Shown one piece after another: positions 1 to 9,065 of a stretch of DNA of 64,000 nt; the first letter of the stretch is position 1; each line of letters opens with the position of its first letter. The notes under the pieces are model-generated. The model was not told the DNA's origin. It searched no databases and saw only the letters and a list, made by a program, of their open reading frames with translations. The stretch comes from Hyphomicrobium sp. ghe19 (lineage in GTDB: Bacteria; Pseudomonadota; Alphaproteobacteria; Rhizobiales; Hyphomicrobiaceae). The position numbers were made by a program, and so were the translations under genes. The stretch lies in contig NZ_LR743509.1 of NCBI RefSeq assembly GCF_902712875.1, positions 2,370,001 through 2,434,000 of the forward strand, read 5' to 3'.

Positions 1-2
1 CG

Positions 3-692
3 CCCTATCTCAATTTTCCGCCGATTCCAAAACCGAAGACATTCGTACTTCCGCACGGCGGGATCGTGCTTGCGCCGCGGCCTAGCGTCGAGCCCGAGAT
101 ACGCGCGGAGCCTATTGCTGCCTGGCCCGGAGCGCCACTCGAACCCATCGGCGACCCGATGACGTCCGGAGCCGGTCCCGGCGCCTACGCACTGCGCGCC
201 GACACCCCGGATCTAACACTCGACGGCGTTCCCAAAATCGTTCCGCTTCGCATCGCGAGCGGAGAGCGCCTTGTCACGCACGCCAAGCAAGGCACGGAAA
301 CGTCGGCACCGGCGACGTCAGGCGAATACAAGCACTTCACACTCGATCCCAACGATCCCGATCCGCGCGGCATGGAAGTTATCTGTGCCGACGGCCTTGT
401 GGGCGGAATTATTTCGGACGTCTGGATCGACGTCTCCGAAGTGATCATCCGCTACCTCGAGGTTCAGCCGAAAGGCAGCAGCCGTAATGTGCTCCTGCCA
501 ATAACCTTTACTCGTATCGACGGCCGCAAGGGCACCGTGACGGTCAAGGCCATTCTTTCCTCGCAGCTCGGCGACGCGCCGACGACACGCGATCCCGAGA
601 AGGTGACTTTCCGCGAGGAAGATCAGATCTGCGCCTATTACGGCGGCGGGCTCCTTTACGCCACGCCGCTCCGGCGGGAGGCTCTGCTGTGA
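3..692 (+). CDS. puhA: Photosynthetic reaction centre H subunit (5' end cut by window edge)
   Basis: PuhA caps the cytoplasmic face of the L/M reaction-centre core and helps guide protons to the secondary quinone QB. The reading frame is open from base 3, so about 30 N-terminal residues with the single membrane helix lie outside the window; about 229 residues remain of the usual 250-260. The visible part has the conserved post-helix segment (PYLNFPPIPKPKTF) and the PRC-barrel-like cytoplasmic domain (DPRGMEVICADG, ITFTRIDGRKGTV). It heads a plus-strand puh operon, and its stop overlaps the GTG start of puhB by 4 bases. Identification is secure from motifs and neighbours. Confidence 0.96.
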   Translation, partial: PYLNFPPIPKPKTFVLPHGGIVLAPRPSVEPEIRAEPIAAWPGAPLEPIGDPMTSGAGPGAYALRADTPDLTLDGVPKIVPLRIASGERLVTHAKQGTETSAPATSGEYKHFTLDPNDPDPRGMEVICADGLVGGIISDVWIDVSEVIIRYLEVQPKGSSRNVLLPITFTRIDGRKGTVTVKAILSSQLGDAPTTRDPEKVTFREEDQICAYYGGGLLYATPLRREALL

Positions 693-1354
693 GAGAGCAT
701 GACAACGAGCCTGTTCCGGGCCTGCCGGAAGACCTGCCGCACGGAGAGCGCATTCTTTGGCAAGGCGCACCGTCTTGGTCGGGAATTGCTATCCACGCGC
801 TGCACATCCGGGCCGTCGCCATCTACCTCACACTGATCGTTCTATGGGGAACGACGTCGGCCATCGCCAATCACCAGGCGACGGTCGACGTGGTGGTCTT
901 CGCATTCAAGCTCACAGGGCTCGCGCTCACCGCCCTCGCCGCGTTGGTGTTCTTCTCGCGTCTGGTCGCGCGGACCACGCTTTACACGATTACGAACCGC
1001 CGCGTCGTTATGAGGTTCGGCGTCGCATTGCCGATCACGATGAACATCCCCCTGAAAATGGTGCAGTCGGCCGGATTGCACGTCTACCGCAACGGCAGCG
1101 GCGATATCCCGCTCGCCGTCGCCAGCGAAAGACGCCAGTCGCTCGTCGTCCTTTGGCCGCACGTGCGACCGTGGCGAACGACGAAGCCCGAACCAATGCT
1201 GCGCTCGATACCGAAAGCCAATGAGGTCGCGGAGCTATTGAGTTCAGCACTCAAGGCAGCGTCCGTCCGCCCTGAAATCCGGGTGCGTGTGCCGCGTCCC
1301 GCATTAGTCGAAACGAAAGCCGCCGCAACGAGCGGCCAAACCGTGGCTGCGTAG
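689..1354 (+). CDS. puhB: Photosynthetic complex assembly protein PuhB
   Basis: PuhB is a membrane protein that assists reaction-centre and LH1 assembly in purple bacteria. The 221-residue product has two hydrophobic helices near residues 40-60 and 68-92, then a bacterial PH-like (DUF304-type) domain containing TITNRRVVMRFG. The GTG start shares GTGA with the puhA stop, implying translational coupling. Length and order (puhA-puhB-puhC) match the family. The role is known from Rhodobacter and inferred here by homology. Confidence 0.93.
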   Translation: MREHDNEPVPGLPEDLPHGERILWQGAPSWSGIAIHALHIRAVAIYLTLIVLWGTTSAIANHQATVDVVVFAFKLTGLALTALAALVFFSRLVARTTLYTITNRRVVMRFGVALPITMNIPLKMVQSAGLHVYRNGSGDIPLAVASERRQSLVVLWPHVRPWRTTKPEPMLRSIPKANEVAELLSSALKAASVRPEIRVRVPRPALVETKAAATSGQTVAA

Positions 1355-1365
1355 GGAGACGTGCC

Positions 1366-1827
1366 GTGACTGACGCGACAGCCAGAAGTTTCGTCTTTCC
1401 GCCGGCCCCGCTTATCTATGCGGCTGCACTGGTGCTGAGTGCCCTCGCCGTCGCGAGCGGCGCACGCGTATCGGGCGTCGGGACGACCCATCTCGATTAC
1501 ACAAATCCGCTGGTCAGCCGCGATCTGCTGTTCGACGACGCCTCCGGCGGTTCAATCTTGATCAAGGATGCCCATAGCGGCGAACTGATCGACACAATTG
1601 TTCCCGGCAACGACGGCTTCGTTAGAGCCGTGATGCGGGTTATCGCCCGCGAGCGCCTCATTGCGGGCGGCGCAAAGACAACACCCTTCACCCTGACACG
1701 CTGGGACAATGGCCGCCTCACAATCTCCGATCCGGCGAACGGCAAGAAAACGGAGCTGGTCGGCTTCGGGGCTAGCAACGAACAAGCCTTCGCGAAACTT
1801 CTCCCGAACGTGAGTAGAGAGCCATGA
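1366..1827 (+). CDS. puhC: Photosynthetic complex assembly protein PuhC
   Basis: PuhC is a one-helix membrane protein needed for normal RC-LH1 assembly. The 153-residue product has a cytoplasmic N-terminus, one helix at about residues 15-32, then a periplasmic domain with conserved segments ([20 protein letters not shown]). It starts at GTG 12 bp after puhB, preceded by AGGGAG. Its stop overlaps the next gene through ATGA. Confidence 0.93.
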   Translation: MTDATARSFVFPPAPLIYAAALVLSALAVASGARVSGVGTTHLDYTNPLVSRDLLFDDASGGSILIKDAHSGELIDTIVPGNDGFVRAVMRVIARERLIAGGAKTTPFTLTRWDNGRLTISDPANGKKTELVGFGASNEQAFAKLLPNVSREP

Positions 1828-2129
1828 TCAGGGAATTTCTCCGAAACCGCGAGACGATCGATGTTCCGTGCACAATCGAGATCGAGAACACGTTCGAAAG
1901 CTTGCATGCGCATGTAAATCTCGACGGCAATCTCGAGATGAACGCCGGCGACGAAGTCCTTGTACATGGCGATCCCGTGCGGGTGCCGTATGGACAGAAA
2001 GTCAGCCTTCGCCGCCTCGCGACCGTGACACGAGCAAACAGATTGGACCGGGCTTGGACCCGCCTCCTCGCCCGATTCGAATTGACGGAACTTTACGAAG
2101 TCAGCTTCTCATCGGAGAGAAAGTTATGA
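1824..2129 (+). CDS. Conserved small protein between puhC and acsF, function unknown
   Basis: This 101-residue soluble protein lies between puhC and acsF with ATGA overlaps on both sides, so it is almost certainly translated with them. It has no signal peptide or helix. The centre ([18 protein letters not shown]) looks beta-rich. Small conserved genes occur at this place in other purple-bacterial puh operons. A supporting role in pigment-protein assembly or in the cyclase reaction is inferred from position only. Confidence 0.85.
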   Translation: MIREFLRNRETIDVPCTIEIENTFESLHAHVNLDGNLEMNAGDEVLVHGDPVRVPYGQKVSLRRLATVTRANRLDRAWTRLLARFELTELYEVSFSSERKL

Positions 2130-3190
2130 CGATAGAGTCCATCGGGCGGCCGAACAGCGCCACCCTCGCCGCCAAGCACGACACGCTTTTGGCGCCGCGC
2201 TTTTACACCACCGACTTTGCCGAACTCGATGCCATGACCGTCGATCGCGTACGAGGCGAATGGGACCAGCTACTCGCCGAAATGCGCGCCGATCCGAACA
2301 AAGGGCATTTTCGCCGTAACGCCGAATGGACCAAGATCGAGCTTGAAAGCCTGCCGGAGGGCTTGCGCAAGGAGTTCCTCGATTTCCTGATCAGCTCGCT
2401 GACCGCTGAATTTTCGGGCTGCGTGCTCTATGCCGAGATGAAAAAGCGCGGCAAGAACCCCGACATCGTCGAACTTTTCCGCTACATGAGCCGCGATGAG
2501 GCCCGCCACGCCGGCTTCATCAACGACGCATTGCGTGATTTCAATATCGGAGTCGACCTCGGCTTTCTGACCAAAACAAAAAAGTACACGTTCTTCCGGC
2601 CGAAGTTCATTTTCTACGCGACATACCTTTCGGAAAAGATCGGCTACGCGCGATACATCACCATCTATCGCCATCTCGAACGCAATCCCGACCGCCGGTT
2701 CCACCCGATCTTCAAGTGGTTCGAGCAGTGGTGCAACGACGAGTTTCGCCACGGCGAAGCCTTTGCATTGCTGATGCGCGCCAATCCCAAATTCCTGACA
2801 GGCCTCAACAAGCTGTGGGTCCGCTTTTTCCTGCTCGCCGTCTACGCCACGATGTACGTGCGCGATCATGCGCGGCCGGAGTTCCACAAGGCGCTCGGCA
2901 TCGATCCGACCGATTACGACTATCGAGTCTTCCGCATCACCAACGACATCTCAAAGCAAATATTCCCGGTTGTCCTCGATATCGAAAATCCGAGATTCCG
3001 CGCCGGCCTCGAGCATCTGCGCGTCATCAACGACAAGCTTTCCGCAGCACAAACTCAAAGCGGCATCCGTGGCAAACTCAAGCGCGCAGCGCTCGGTACC
3101 CGCGCGGCATACGCATTCTGCAAGCTCTTCCTGCTGCGCCCCGCCGAAAACACCATCCCTCAATCGAGCCGCATGGCGCCAGCCTGGTAA
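2126..3190 (+). CDS. acsF: Mg-protoporphyrin IX monomethyl ester oxidative (aerobic) cyclase
   Basis: AcsF forms the isocyclic E ring of (bacterio)chlorophyll using O2, producing divinyl protochlorophyllide. The 354-residue protein is a ferritin-like di-iron enzyme. Two Glu/His ligand motifs are visible: EARH (E125, H128) and DEFRHGEAF (E206, H209). The ATG start overlaps the previous stop (ATGA) and matches the family N-terminus; an upstream in-frame extension is only overlap with the preceding gene. No anaerobic bchE is seen in the window, so pigment can be made in oxygen here. Typical length. Confidence 0.97.
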   Translation: MTIESIGRPNSATLAAKHDTLLAPRFYTTDFAELDAMTVDRVRGEWDQLLAEMRADPNKGHFRRNAEWTKIELESLPEGLRKEFLDFLISSLTAEFSGCVLYAEMKKRGKNPDIVELFRYMSRDEARHAGFINDALRDFNIGVDLGFLTKTKKYTFFRPKFIFYATYLSEKIGYARYITIYRHLERNPDRRFHPIFKWFEQWCNDEFRHGEAFALLMRANPKFLTGLNKLWVRFFLLAVYATMYVRDHARPEFHKALGIDPTDYDYRVFRITNDISKQIFPVVLDIENPRFRAGLEHLRVINDKLSAAQTQSGIRGKLKRAALGTRAAYAFCKLFLLRPAENTIPQSSRMAPAW

Positions 3191-3205
3191 GCCGGAGTTT
3201 CCGAA

Positions 3206-4051
3206 TTGGACTACGCAATCGCAATAACGTTTGCAATTTTCGTCTGGTGGTTCAGCACCGGCGCGGTCCTCTATCTTCTGAAGATGCCCGAGCAGACTTT
3301 CGGCGTCAGCATGCTGACCGCGACCGCGGTTGCCTGCATGGGCCTATTCGGGCTTTGGATAACGAGCAACGACACGACGGTCGCCTCGGCATTCTGCGGC
3401 TTCTCCTGCGCGCTCATTGTCTGGGCATGGCACGAAATCAGCTTCTTGACGGGTTATGTTACGGGAACACGCGTCTCGCCTTGCCCTCCAGGCGGCACAG
3501 AAGGCCAGCGTTTCCTCCATGCCACCCAAACGCTGATCTATCACGAGCTTGCGATTGTCGCGACGATGGCGGTGATCGTGTCGCTGACATGGAATGCCCC
3601 CAATCAGTTTGGCACTTTGACGTTCGTCATTCTCTGGCTGGCGCGCATCAGCGCCAAGCTGAACGTCTATTTCGGTGTTCCGAACCTCACCGCTGAGTTC
3701 CTGCCGCAGCATCTCGCTTATCTGAAGAGCTACTTCCGCAACCGTCCGATGAACCTCCTCTTCCCGCTGTCTGTGACGGTGTCGACGTTGTTGACTTGGC
3801 TTTGCATCGACCGCGCAACAGCGCCTGACGCGACGGCATTTGCCGCGACGGGATGGTCGCTACTCGCGGCGCTCATGTTCCTTGTGGTGGTCGAGCACTG
3901 GTTCCTCGTCTTGCCGTTGCCAGTCGCCGCACTTTGGAACTGGAAATCCGATCGGTCGGATGAAAATACCGGCTTCGTGCCGATAGAAATCGCGGCGGCG
4001 CCAGCACTGCCACGCGACGATCACCTGCGTCCCCTCGCGAGGCGCGCATAG
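3206..4051 (+). CDS. puhE: Photosynthetic complex assembly protein 2, PuhE (DUF3623)
   Basis: PuhE is a polytopic membrane protein that moderates bacteriochlorophyll production and supports assembly in Rhodobacter. The 281-residue product has about seven hydrophobic segments and the family feature FLHATQTLIYHELAI. The start is TTG at 3206 with GGAG eight bases upstream; there is no better start before the conserved N-terminus. It sits between acsF and hemA, the usual order. Confidence 0.92.
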   Translation: MDYAIAITFAIFVWWFSTGAVLYLLKMPEQTFGVSMLTATAVACMGLFGLWITSNDTTVASAFCGFSCALIVWAWHEISFLTGYVTGTRVSPCPPGGTEGQRFLHATQTLIYHELAIVATMAVIVSLTWNAPNQFGTLTFVILWLARISAKLNVYFGVPNLTAEFLPQHLAYLKSYFRNRPMNLLFPLSVTVSTLLTWLCIDRATAPDATAFAATGWSLLAALMFLVVVEHWFLVLPLPVAALWNWKSDRSDENTGFVPIEIAAAPALPRDDHLRPLARRA

Positions 4052-4090
4052 AAAATGGATATGAAGATGAAGGACGCTGGGGAGGCAAAA

Positions 4091-5323
4091 ATGCATTACC
4101 AATCTCTGTTCCAGAAGCATCTCGACACGCTTCAGTGCGAGGGCAGATACCGCGTCTTCGCAGATCTCAAGCGGAAGAGAGGCGCGTATCCGCTGGCTCA
4201 GCATTGGAACGCGGGCCAAAACCGCGAGGTCGCCGTCTGGTGCTCGAACGACTATCTCGGCATGAGCCAACACCCGGTTGTGCTCAACGCTATGCACGCC
4301 GCCATTGACGCGGTCGGTGCGGGCTCAGGCGGAACACGGAACATCGCCGGCACGACTCATTATCACGTCGAGCTAGAGCATGAACTCGCCGACCTGCATG
4401 GCAAGGACGCGGCGCTCGTCTTCACGTCCGCATACATCGCCAACGACGCAACGTTGTCGACGCTCGCAAAACTTGTCCCTGGCCTTGTGATCTTCTCAGA
4501 TGAGAAGAATCACGCCTCGATGATCGAAGGCATTCGCCGTGGGCAGAGAGAGAAGCACATATTCCGCCACAACGACCTCGCGGACCTCGAATGCAAACTT
4601 AAGAAATATCCGAAAAACACGCCGAAGCTGATCGCCTTCGAAAGCGTGTACTCGATGGATGGCCATATTTCACCCGTAGCAGCCATCTGCGATCTGGCTG
4701 AGAAATACAATGCCATGACGTACCTCGACGAAGTGCACGCAGTCGGTCTCTACGGGGCGCGCGGCGGCGGCATCGCCGAACGCGACGGCGTCATGGATCG
4801 CATTGACATTATCAACGGAACCCTGGCCAAGGGCTTCGGCGTCATGGGCGGATATATCGCGTCAACGCGCGCCTGTTGCGACGCCATTAGATCTTTCGCG
4901 CCCGGGTTCATCTTCACCACGTCTCTGGCACCCGCTATCGTTGCCGGAGCCACCGCCAGCATCCGCCATCTCAAGGCCAGCACGGTCGAGCGGACTGCCC
5001 ATCAGGAACGTGCGCGGACTCTCAAGCGGCTACTGAAAGAAATTCGTCTGCCGGTCATGGACAACCCCAGCCACATCGTTCCGGTAATGGTCGGAGATCC
5101 CGTGCATTGCAAATCCCTGACCGACACGCTTCTGACGGAGCACGGGATCTATGTTCAGCCGATCAACTATCCGACCGTACCTAAAGGGACGGAGCGGATG
5201 CGGCTCACCCCATCGCCTGTCCACACAGACGAGCAGATGGCGCACCTCCTGACCGCGCTTCAAACACTTTGGGCCGCGTGTCCCATTGCCAACGGCAAAT
5301 ATGTCCGCCTCGCCGCGGAATAG
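4091..5323 (+). CDS. hemA: 5-aminolevulinate synthase (C4 pathway)
   Basis: This PLP enzyme condenses glycine and succinyl-CoA to 5-aminolevulinate, the first tetrapyrrole precursor. The 410-residue protein has the glycine-rich [15 protein letters not shown] segment, the [10 protein letters not shown] motif and the PLP lysine in LAKGFG (K247). I chose ATG 4091 because a perfect GGAGG lies five bases upstream and the start matches the family; an in-frame ATG at 4055 would add 12 residues. Linkage with puhE and cycA ties haem and bacteriochlorophyll supply to the photosystem genes. Confidence 0.96.
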   Translation: MHYQSLFQKHLDTLQCEGRYRVFADLKRKRGAYPLAQHWNAGQNREVAVWCSNDYLGMSQHPVVLNAMHAAIDAVGAGSGGTRNIAGTTHYHVELEHELADLHGKDAALVFTSAYIANDATLSTLAKLVPGLVIFSDEKNHASMIEGIRRGQREKHIFRHNDLADLECKLKKYPKNTPKLIAFESVYSMDGHISPVAAICDLAEKYNAMTYLDEVHAVGLYGARGGGIAERDGVMDRIDIINGTLAKGFGVMGGYIASTRACCDAIRSFAPGFIFTTSLAPAIVAGATASIRHLKASTVERTAHQERARTLKRLLKEIRLPVMDNPSHIVPVMVGDPVHCKSLTDTLLTEHGIYVQPINYPTVPKGTERMRLTPSPVHTDEQMAHLLTALQTLWAACPIANGKYVRLAAE

Positions 5324-5386
5324 AGCGCAGCAACAAAACGCAGTGGTTTGACCCCGAGTACGTGATGGCTACAAAGGAGAATTGAA

Positions 5387-5743
5387 ATGCGCGAATGGAT
5401 ATTGGCAGCAGCGATTTTCGCCGGCGTTCCGGCGGTGGCCGTGGCTGCAGACGCGGAAGCCGGCAAGACTGTGTTCCACAAATGCCAAGTCTGCCATCAA
5501 CTCGGCAAGAACGCCGTCGGCCCGAACTTGGTCGGAGTGTACGGCCGCAAAGCGGGTACGGCGCCGGATTACAACTATTCGCAGCCCGTGAAGAATTCCG
5601 GGATTACATGGGACGATGCACAATTGAATGAATGGTTGCAGGGGCCGAACAAGAAAATTCCCGGCACAAAAATGATCTTCGCCGGCCTCAAGGATGACGC
5701 CGATCGGGCCAATGTCATCGAATATCTGAAATCTCTGAAATAG
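5387..5743 (+). CDS. cycA: Cytochrome c2, periplasmic electron carrier
   Basis: This is a small class I c-type cytochrome that shuttles electrons between the cytochrome bc1 complex and the reaction centre. The 118-residue precursor has a signal peptide with likely cleavage after AVAA near residue 21. The haem site is CQVCH (C33, C36, H37) and the probable axial Met is in PGTKMIFAG (M96). A strong AAGGAG precedes the ATG, and a hairpin terminator follows the stop. No pufC is seen next to pufM, so this soluble cytochrome is the obvious donor to the special pair. The symbol is by functional analogy. Confidence 0.9.
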   Translation: MREWILAAAIFAGVPAVAVAADAEAGKTVFHKCQVCHQLGKNAVGPNLVGVYGRKAGTAPDYNYSQPVKNSGITWDDAQLNEWLQGPNKKIPGTKMIFAGLKDDADRANVIEYLKSLK

Positions 5744-5763
5744 GTCTCTCAATTAAAAAACAA

Positions 5764-5800
5764 AGCACCGTGAAGGTCAGTCTTCGCGGTGCTTATTTTT
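5764..5800. terminator. Bidirectional hairpin terminator between cycA and the convergent small gene
   Basis: A 12-bp stem (AGCACCGTGAAG paired with CTTCGCGGTGCT, one wobble pair) with a 6-base loop is followed by TTATTTTT on the plus strand. An A-run precedes it, giving a T-run on the minus strand. It can end cycA transcripts and those of the gene ending at 5839. Confidence 0.85.
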
Positions 5801-5838
5801 GTCTGCGCCATAAGTCGCGTTCGCGCTTACCCATATAT

Positions 5839-6036
5839 TCAAGGGGTTTTTGACGGAGATGCCTGGGCAGGCAACGAGGCAGGCGCCGGCGCGGCCGCAG
5901 CCTGGGAAGGTTCCGGCGTGCTGTGACGGCCGATATAGCTGCCGATCCCAGCCGCAAAAATAGTGACAGCGAAGAATCCGATGAAGGTCGCAAAGGCCAC
6001 GGTGAAGTCGCTCGGTGCATCGGGGTTGCGTTGCAT
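5839..6036 (-). CDS. Small single-helix protein downstream of pufM (PufX-like position)
   Basis: This 65-residue protein has a short polar N-terminus, one membrane helix at about residues 11-36 and an Ala/Pro-rich tail. The helix ends with GIGSYIG, a GxxxG-type packing motif; Rhodobacter PufX also has a Gly-rich helix. The ATG has a strong AAGGAG. It follows pufM on the same strand after about 240 bp that include a hairpin terminator, so it may be transcribed separately. I see no convincing residue-level match to PufX, protein W or LH1 gamma. A ring-gap or ring-associated RC-LH1 subunit is a hypothesis from size, topology and place. Confidence 0.7.
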   Translation of the reverse strand: MQRNPDAPSDFTVAFATFIGFFAVTIFAAGIGSYIGRHSTPEPSQAAAAPAPASLPAQASPSKTP

Positions 6037-6195
6037 GTCTCTTCTCCTTCTTGCCGGCGGTTTCCTACCGCGAGTTCCTATCGCAATTTAATGTCCCAAA
6101 ATTCGTTCAGCGCTCTCAAACACTTCAAAGACAAACAATCGGGACCGCCCGAAGTTTCCGCGAAGGCGGTTTATCTGCTCTGTAATTCCCCTGAA

Positions 6196-6236
6196 TAAAA
6201 AAGCGAGCGGCTGCCGGATTTACCGGAAGTCGCTCG
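6196..6236 (-). terminator. Rho-independent terminator after pufM
   Basis: On the minus strand, GAGCG-N4-CCGG pairs with CCGG-N4-CGCTC around a short TAAAT loop. Six T residues follow, about 40 bp past the pufM stop. This should end most puf transcripts before the small gene at 5839-6036. Confidence 0.8.
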
Positions 6237-6276
6237 AGTTGGGGACACCCAAACATCGTGGAGACGTCTGCGTTAG

Positions 6277-7206
6277 TTAAGGATACGCGGTTGGAGCCAA
6301 GCCGTGCTTGATGCCCCAATCGTACCAATTGTCGACGACCGTTCCCGTCAGCAGAATACCTATGCCGCCGCAGAGCGGGCAGAGCACGGCGAACCACCAA
6401 GCCCATCGGTGGATCGACTCCACCGTCGCGTTGAAGCCCATCGTCCAGCGCCAGAAGAGTGCAGCCCGCTCGGCCGCCGTTCCTCGATCCGTAATCTGCT
6501 CGAGCTCGCGTTCACCGCCATATCTGCCAACCGCTAGGATCGTGGCGCCGTGCATTGCGAACAGCAACGCAGACCCGTAGAGGAAGGCGATCGAGAGCAT
6601 ATGGAAAGGGTTGTAGAAGAGATTGCCGTGATCGAGCGAGAACTGGTTCGTCCAATCCAAATGCCGGAAGATGCCGAACGGCGGCGCCACGCTCCAGCTG
6701 CCGATCAGAATTGGGCGAATATACCCGAGCACGAGGAACAGCCAAATCGCGGACGCGAAAGCCCAAGCCACATGCGTCCCCATCCTCAGCTCGCGGGCGC
6801 GCTTGTACATCCGCACCCACCACAGAAGGATGGAGGTCGTCAGAAAGAAGCCGGCCATGAGCCACCAGCCACCTTCCTTCAAAGGCGGAAAAATCGTCAG
6901 GCCCCACTTGGCATCCGGCGGCTCCAGCGAGAGCCAGAACAGCCGGCGGATGAATTGGATCGGATTCCAATCAACCGACGCCAACATATTGAGGCCGATG
7001 ATCTCAATCGCGATGATTCCCGAAACGATTGACAGCACACCGATCGTTCCGAGATAGACGGGCCCAACCTGAGCATCGCCGATCTTACCAGCCCAGTACG
7101 AGAAGAAGGGCTGGCCTTGGCGGGGCCAACTACGCCGAACGGGCACACCGAACTCAACGGGACCGCGAACTTGCACTTGCGTGAAGATGTTTTGATATTG
7201 CGCCAT
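6277..7206 (-). CDS. pufM: Photosynthetic reaction centre M subunit
   Basis: PufM forms, with PufL, the membrane core binding the special pair, bacteriopheophytins, quinones and the non-haem iron. The 309-residue protein has five membrane helices. Conserved parts include [14 protein letters not shown], the special-pair His region ([14 protein letters not shown]) and the iron/quinone His region (ESIHRWAWW). It starts at ATG 7206 behind GGGGA, 17 bp after pufL, and is the last puf gene before the terminator. The C-terminus ends just after [10 protein letters not shown], without a fused or following cytochrome subunit. Confidence 0.98.
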   Translation of the reverse strand: MAQYQNIFTQVQVRGPVEFGVPVRRSWPRQGQPFFSYWAGKIGDAQVGPVYLGTIGVLSIVSGIIAIEIIGLNMLASVDWNPIQFIRRLFWLSLEPPDAKWGLTIFPPLKEGGWWLMAGFFLTTSILLWWVRMYKRARELRMGTHVAWAFASAIWLFLVLGYIRPILIGSWSVAPPFGIFRHLDWTNQFSLDHGNLFYNPFHMLSIAFLYGSALLFAMHGATILAVGRYGGERELEQITDRGTAAERAALFWRWTMGFNATVESIHRWAWWFAVLCPLCGGIGILLTGTVVDNWYDWGIKHGLAPTAYP

Positions 7207-7223
7207 AGCATTCCCCTATCGAC

Positions 7224-8066
7224 TTATGACCAGATCGGAAGCTTCAGCCACCAGTCCCACCAGTCGGCCCACGCGTTGCCTTCCGCCCACAGCGGTCCAC
7301 TAATGACGATGCAGATCGCGCTGAACAAAACGGCGGAAAGGGCGAGAAATAGCCCGAGCCGATGAATGCCAATGGTGCCGATCGAGTAACCGATCGTATC
7401 GCGGAAGAAAGTGTTCTCGTGGTCCGGCGTCTTGACCGGTTCAGGCTCAGGCCCATGTCGTCCGGGATTGACAGCCGAGAGGATCACACCGCCATGCAAT
7501 GCAAGCGCGAGACACGTCGTGAAGAAGAACGTGATCGCAATCATGTGCGCTGGATTGTAGTGGAAATTCCCGTAGCTGTAGCCGGTGTTCGAGACCCAAT
7601 CGAGGTGGCTCATGATGCCGTACGGGAAACCGTAGGACCACGAACCCATGAGCACTGGGCGAATGACGACGAGCGTGAAGTAAGCGAGTATCGCGAAGCC
7701 GAAGGCGAAGGGCACGTGATAGCCGATGCCGAGCTTGCGGCAGATCTCGACTTCCCGCAGAGCCCACGAGCCAAACGATCCCAACGCGCAAACCGTCACG
7801 ATCTGCCAGATGCCGCCTTCTTTCAGCGGCGCGAAGGCCAGGCCGTATTTCACATCCGGTGGGTTGATGCTCAGCCGGAACAGACTCCACGTCGGCCCTT
7901 GCGAGACGCCGTAGAGGATCATTGCAACGCCGACGATGACGAACAAGATCGTCGTTACGCCGAAGAAGCCGACGTAGAACGGCCCGACCCAGAAATCGAA
8001 TAGATCTCCGCCCATCAGCGTGCCGCCGCGAACGCGATATTTCCTTTCAAAGCTCAACATGGCCAT
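7224..8066 (-). CDS. pufL: Photosynthetic reaction centre L subunit
   Basis: The 280-residue L subunit has five helices. Conserved family segments include the N-terminal [12 protein letters not shown], the special-pair His region ([13 protein letters not shown]) and the iron-ligand region ([11 protein letters not shown]). The ATG is preceded by GGAGG. It is separated from pufA by about 117 bp holding RNA hairpins, the usual place for differential mRNA decay in puf operons. Length is typical. Confidence 0.98.
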   Translation of the reverse strand: MAMLSFERKYRVRGGTLMGGDLFDFWVGPFYVGFFGVTTILFVIVGVAMILYGVSQGPTWSLFRLSINPPDVKYGLAFAPLKEGGIWQIVTVCALGSFGSWALREVEICRKLGIGYHVPFAFGFAILAYFTLVVIRPVLMGSWSYGFPYGIMSHLDWVSNTGYSYGNFHYNPAHMIAITFFFTTCLALALHGGVILSAVNPGRHGPEPEPVKTPDHENTFFRDTIGYSIGTIGIHRLGLFLALSAVLFSAICIVISGPLWAEGNAWADWWDWWLKLPIWS

Positions 8067-8083
8067 CGGTCGCTCCTCCGGAT

Positions 8084-8147
8084 GCGAGCATTCGAGCTCG
8101 CCTGTTCGTCTCGGGCATGGACGGGCTCGGAACAGTGTCCGAACCGC
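8084..8147 (-). other. Intercistronic RNA hairpins between pufA and pufL
   Basis: Two stems lie in the gap: GCGAGC/GCTCGC at 8084-8101, and GGTTCGGA/TCCGAGCC (one wobble) at 8124-8145. In Rhodobacter, hairpins here protect the 3' end of the pufBA message so that LH1 subunits outnumber RC subunits. The same role is inferred. Confidence 0.7.
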
Positions 8148-8183
8148 GTCCTTTTCTTCGTCTGCGGACTTGCCCCGTGAAGG

Positions 8184-8378
8184 TCAGGCCGGTGCGCGGT
8201 CCGGTACTGTCTGCTGCAGCTCTGCCTTCGGCGCCGCAGCCCTGTGCGGACCCTCGAGCCAATTGAAGCGATCTGTGCTGAGCAAAATGAAGTGAATGAT
8301 CAGCGCCAGCGCAAACAGGAAGGTAAACAACGCGATCAGCGTACGACGCGGATCGAATAGAAGCCAAAGTCGCCACAT
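8184..8378 (-). CDS. pufA: Light-harvesting complex 1 alpha polypeptide
   Basis: This 64-residue LH1 alpha chain has the cytoplasmic [12 protein letters not shown] start, one membrane helix with the bacteriochlorophyll-binding His (LIIHFILLS), and a periplasmic tail starting near NWLEG. Length is within the usual 50-70 residues. It lies 11 bp after pufB and before the hairpins preceding pufL. Confidence 0.97.
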   Translation of the reverse strand: MWRLWLLFDPRRTLIALFTFLFALALIIHFILLSTDRFNWLEGPHRAAAPKAELQQTVPDRAPA

Positions 8379-8389
8379 GTCACCTTCTC

Positions 8390-8653
8390 CTATGCTACCA
8401 ATGATTTGACGTAGCTGACGGCGTCTGTAATTCCGCCCGCCGTTGCGTAATTGACGGCGTCGGTCACGCCATCAAGCGATGCGTAGCCATTCGGGCCAGG
8501 CAACCAGGGGCGCCACATCCAAACGAGAATGTGAGCGACGATGGCTATTACCGTGAACAGGATGAAGCTCGTCATGAAAATTCCATGAAATTCCTTCGCT
8601 TCCTGTTCGGTCAAGCCGGATAAGGATCCGCCTCGCCTATCTTCAATTGCCAT
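8390..8653 (-). CDS. pufB: Light-harvesting complex 1 beta polypeptide with long C-terminal extension
   Basis: The LH1 beta core is clear: [12 protein letters not shown], one helix with the BChl-binding His ([11 protein letters not shown]), then LPGPNGY, where most LH1 beta chains end. Here about 28 further residues follow, with a duplicated unit (GVTDAVNY and GITDAVSY). I start at ATG 8653 (MAIEDRR), which has GGAG upstream; an in-frame ATG at 8674 would add seven residues. The 87-residue product is well above the usual 45-60. The extension is predicted to lie in the periplasm at the LH1 rim. Confidence 0.95.
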   Translation of the reverse strand: MAIEDRRGGSLSGLTEQEAKEFHGIFMTSFILFTVIAIVAHILVWMWRPWLPGPNGYASLDGVTDAVNYATAGGITDAVSYVKSLVA

Positions 8654-8710
8654 TGTCTTTTTCTCCTCATGCATGTTTCAACTTCACCGCGCGGCTAGCG
8701 CGGCAGAGAT

Positions 8711-8733
8711 GATCGCGGCTTACGTCCGCGATC
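8711..8733 (-). other. Perfect 8-bp hairpin between pufQ and pufB
   Basis: GATCGCGG, seven loop bases, then CCGCGATC. There is no T-run, so it is more likely an mRNA processing or stability element upstream of pufBA than a terminator. Confidence 0.65.
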
Positions 8734-8770
8734 TCCGCCCCGCGAGCGATCGCCGGGCGAACGTTTCGGC

Positions 8771-9007
8771 CTAACCCATGAAGGCGTAGGCCGTGCAGGT
8801 CTGTGCAGCATCCCAAGCGCGGGAGATCACCGAAGCCCGGCGGACCTCGTTGGCCTTGTGTAGCCATGTCCACGGCATCATGCGCTCGAGCACCATTGTG
8901 AAAAGCAGAACGACGAAGACCGCACTGAAGATGAGGTGATATTCGACCGACGCCTTACGATCGAACCTCCCGTGACGTTCGTCGTGGCGGCTTATATTGA
9001 TCGCCAT
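8771..9007 (-). CDS. pufQ: PufQ-family protein
   Basis: PufQ is a small membrane protein encoded between bchZ and pufB that stimulates bacteriochlorophyll formation in Rhodobacter. This 78-residue product has a charged N-terminus, one helix at about residues 25-46 (YHLIFSAVFVVLLFTMVLE) and a C-terminal motif (SRAWDAAQ) resembling the ARAW-EAGE region of PufQ. Overall similarity is modest, as is usual for this fast-evolving family; position is the strongest support. Confidence 0.82.
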   Translation of the reverse strand: MAINISRHDERHGRFDRKASVEYHLIFSAVFVVLLFTMVLERMMPWTWLHKANEVRRASVISRAWDAAQTCTAYAFMG

Positions 9008-9065
9008 TGCGTCCTCCCTGCCCTACTGTCGATTGCGATCCGAAATTCGCTCGCGCGAGCTTGCG

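Noticed and set aside
1868..2125. N-terminal extension of AcsF
   Set aside because: It is out-of-frame sequence of the preceding small gene; the ATGA overlap and family N-terminus support ATG 2126.
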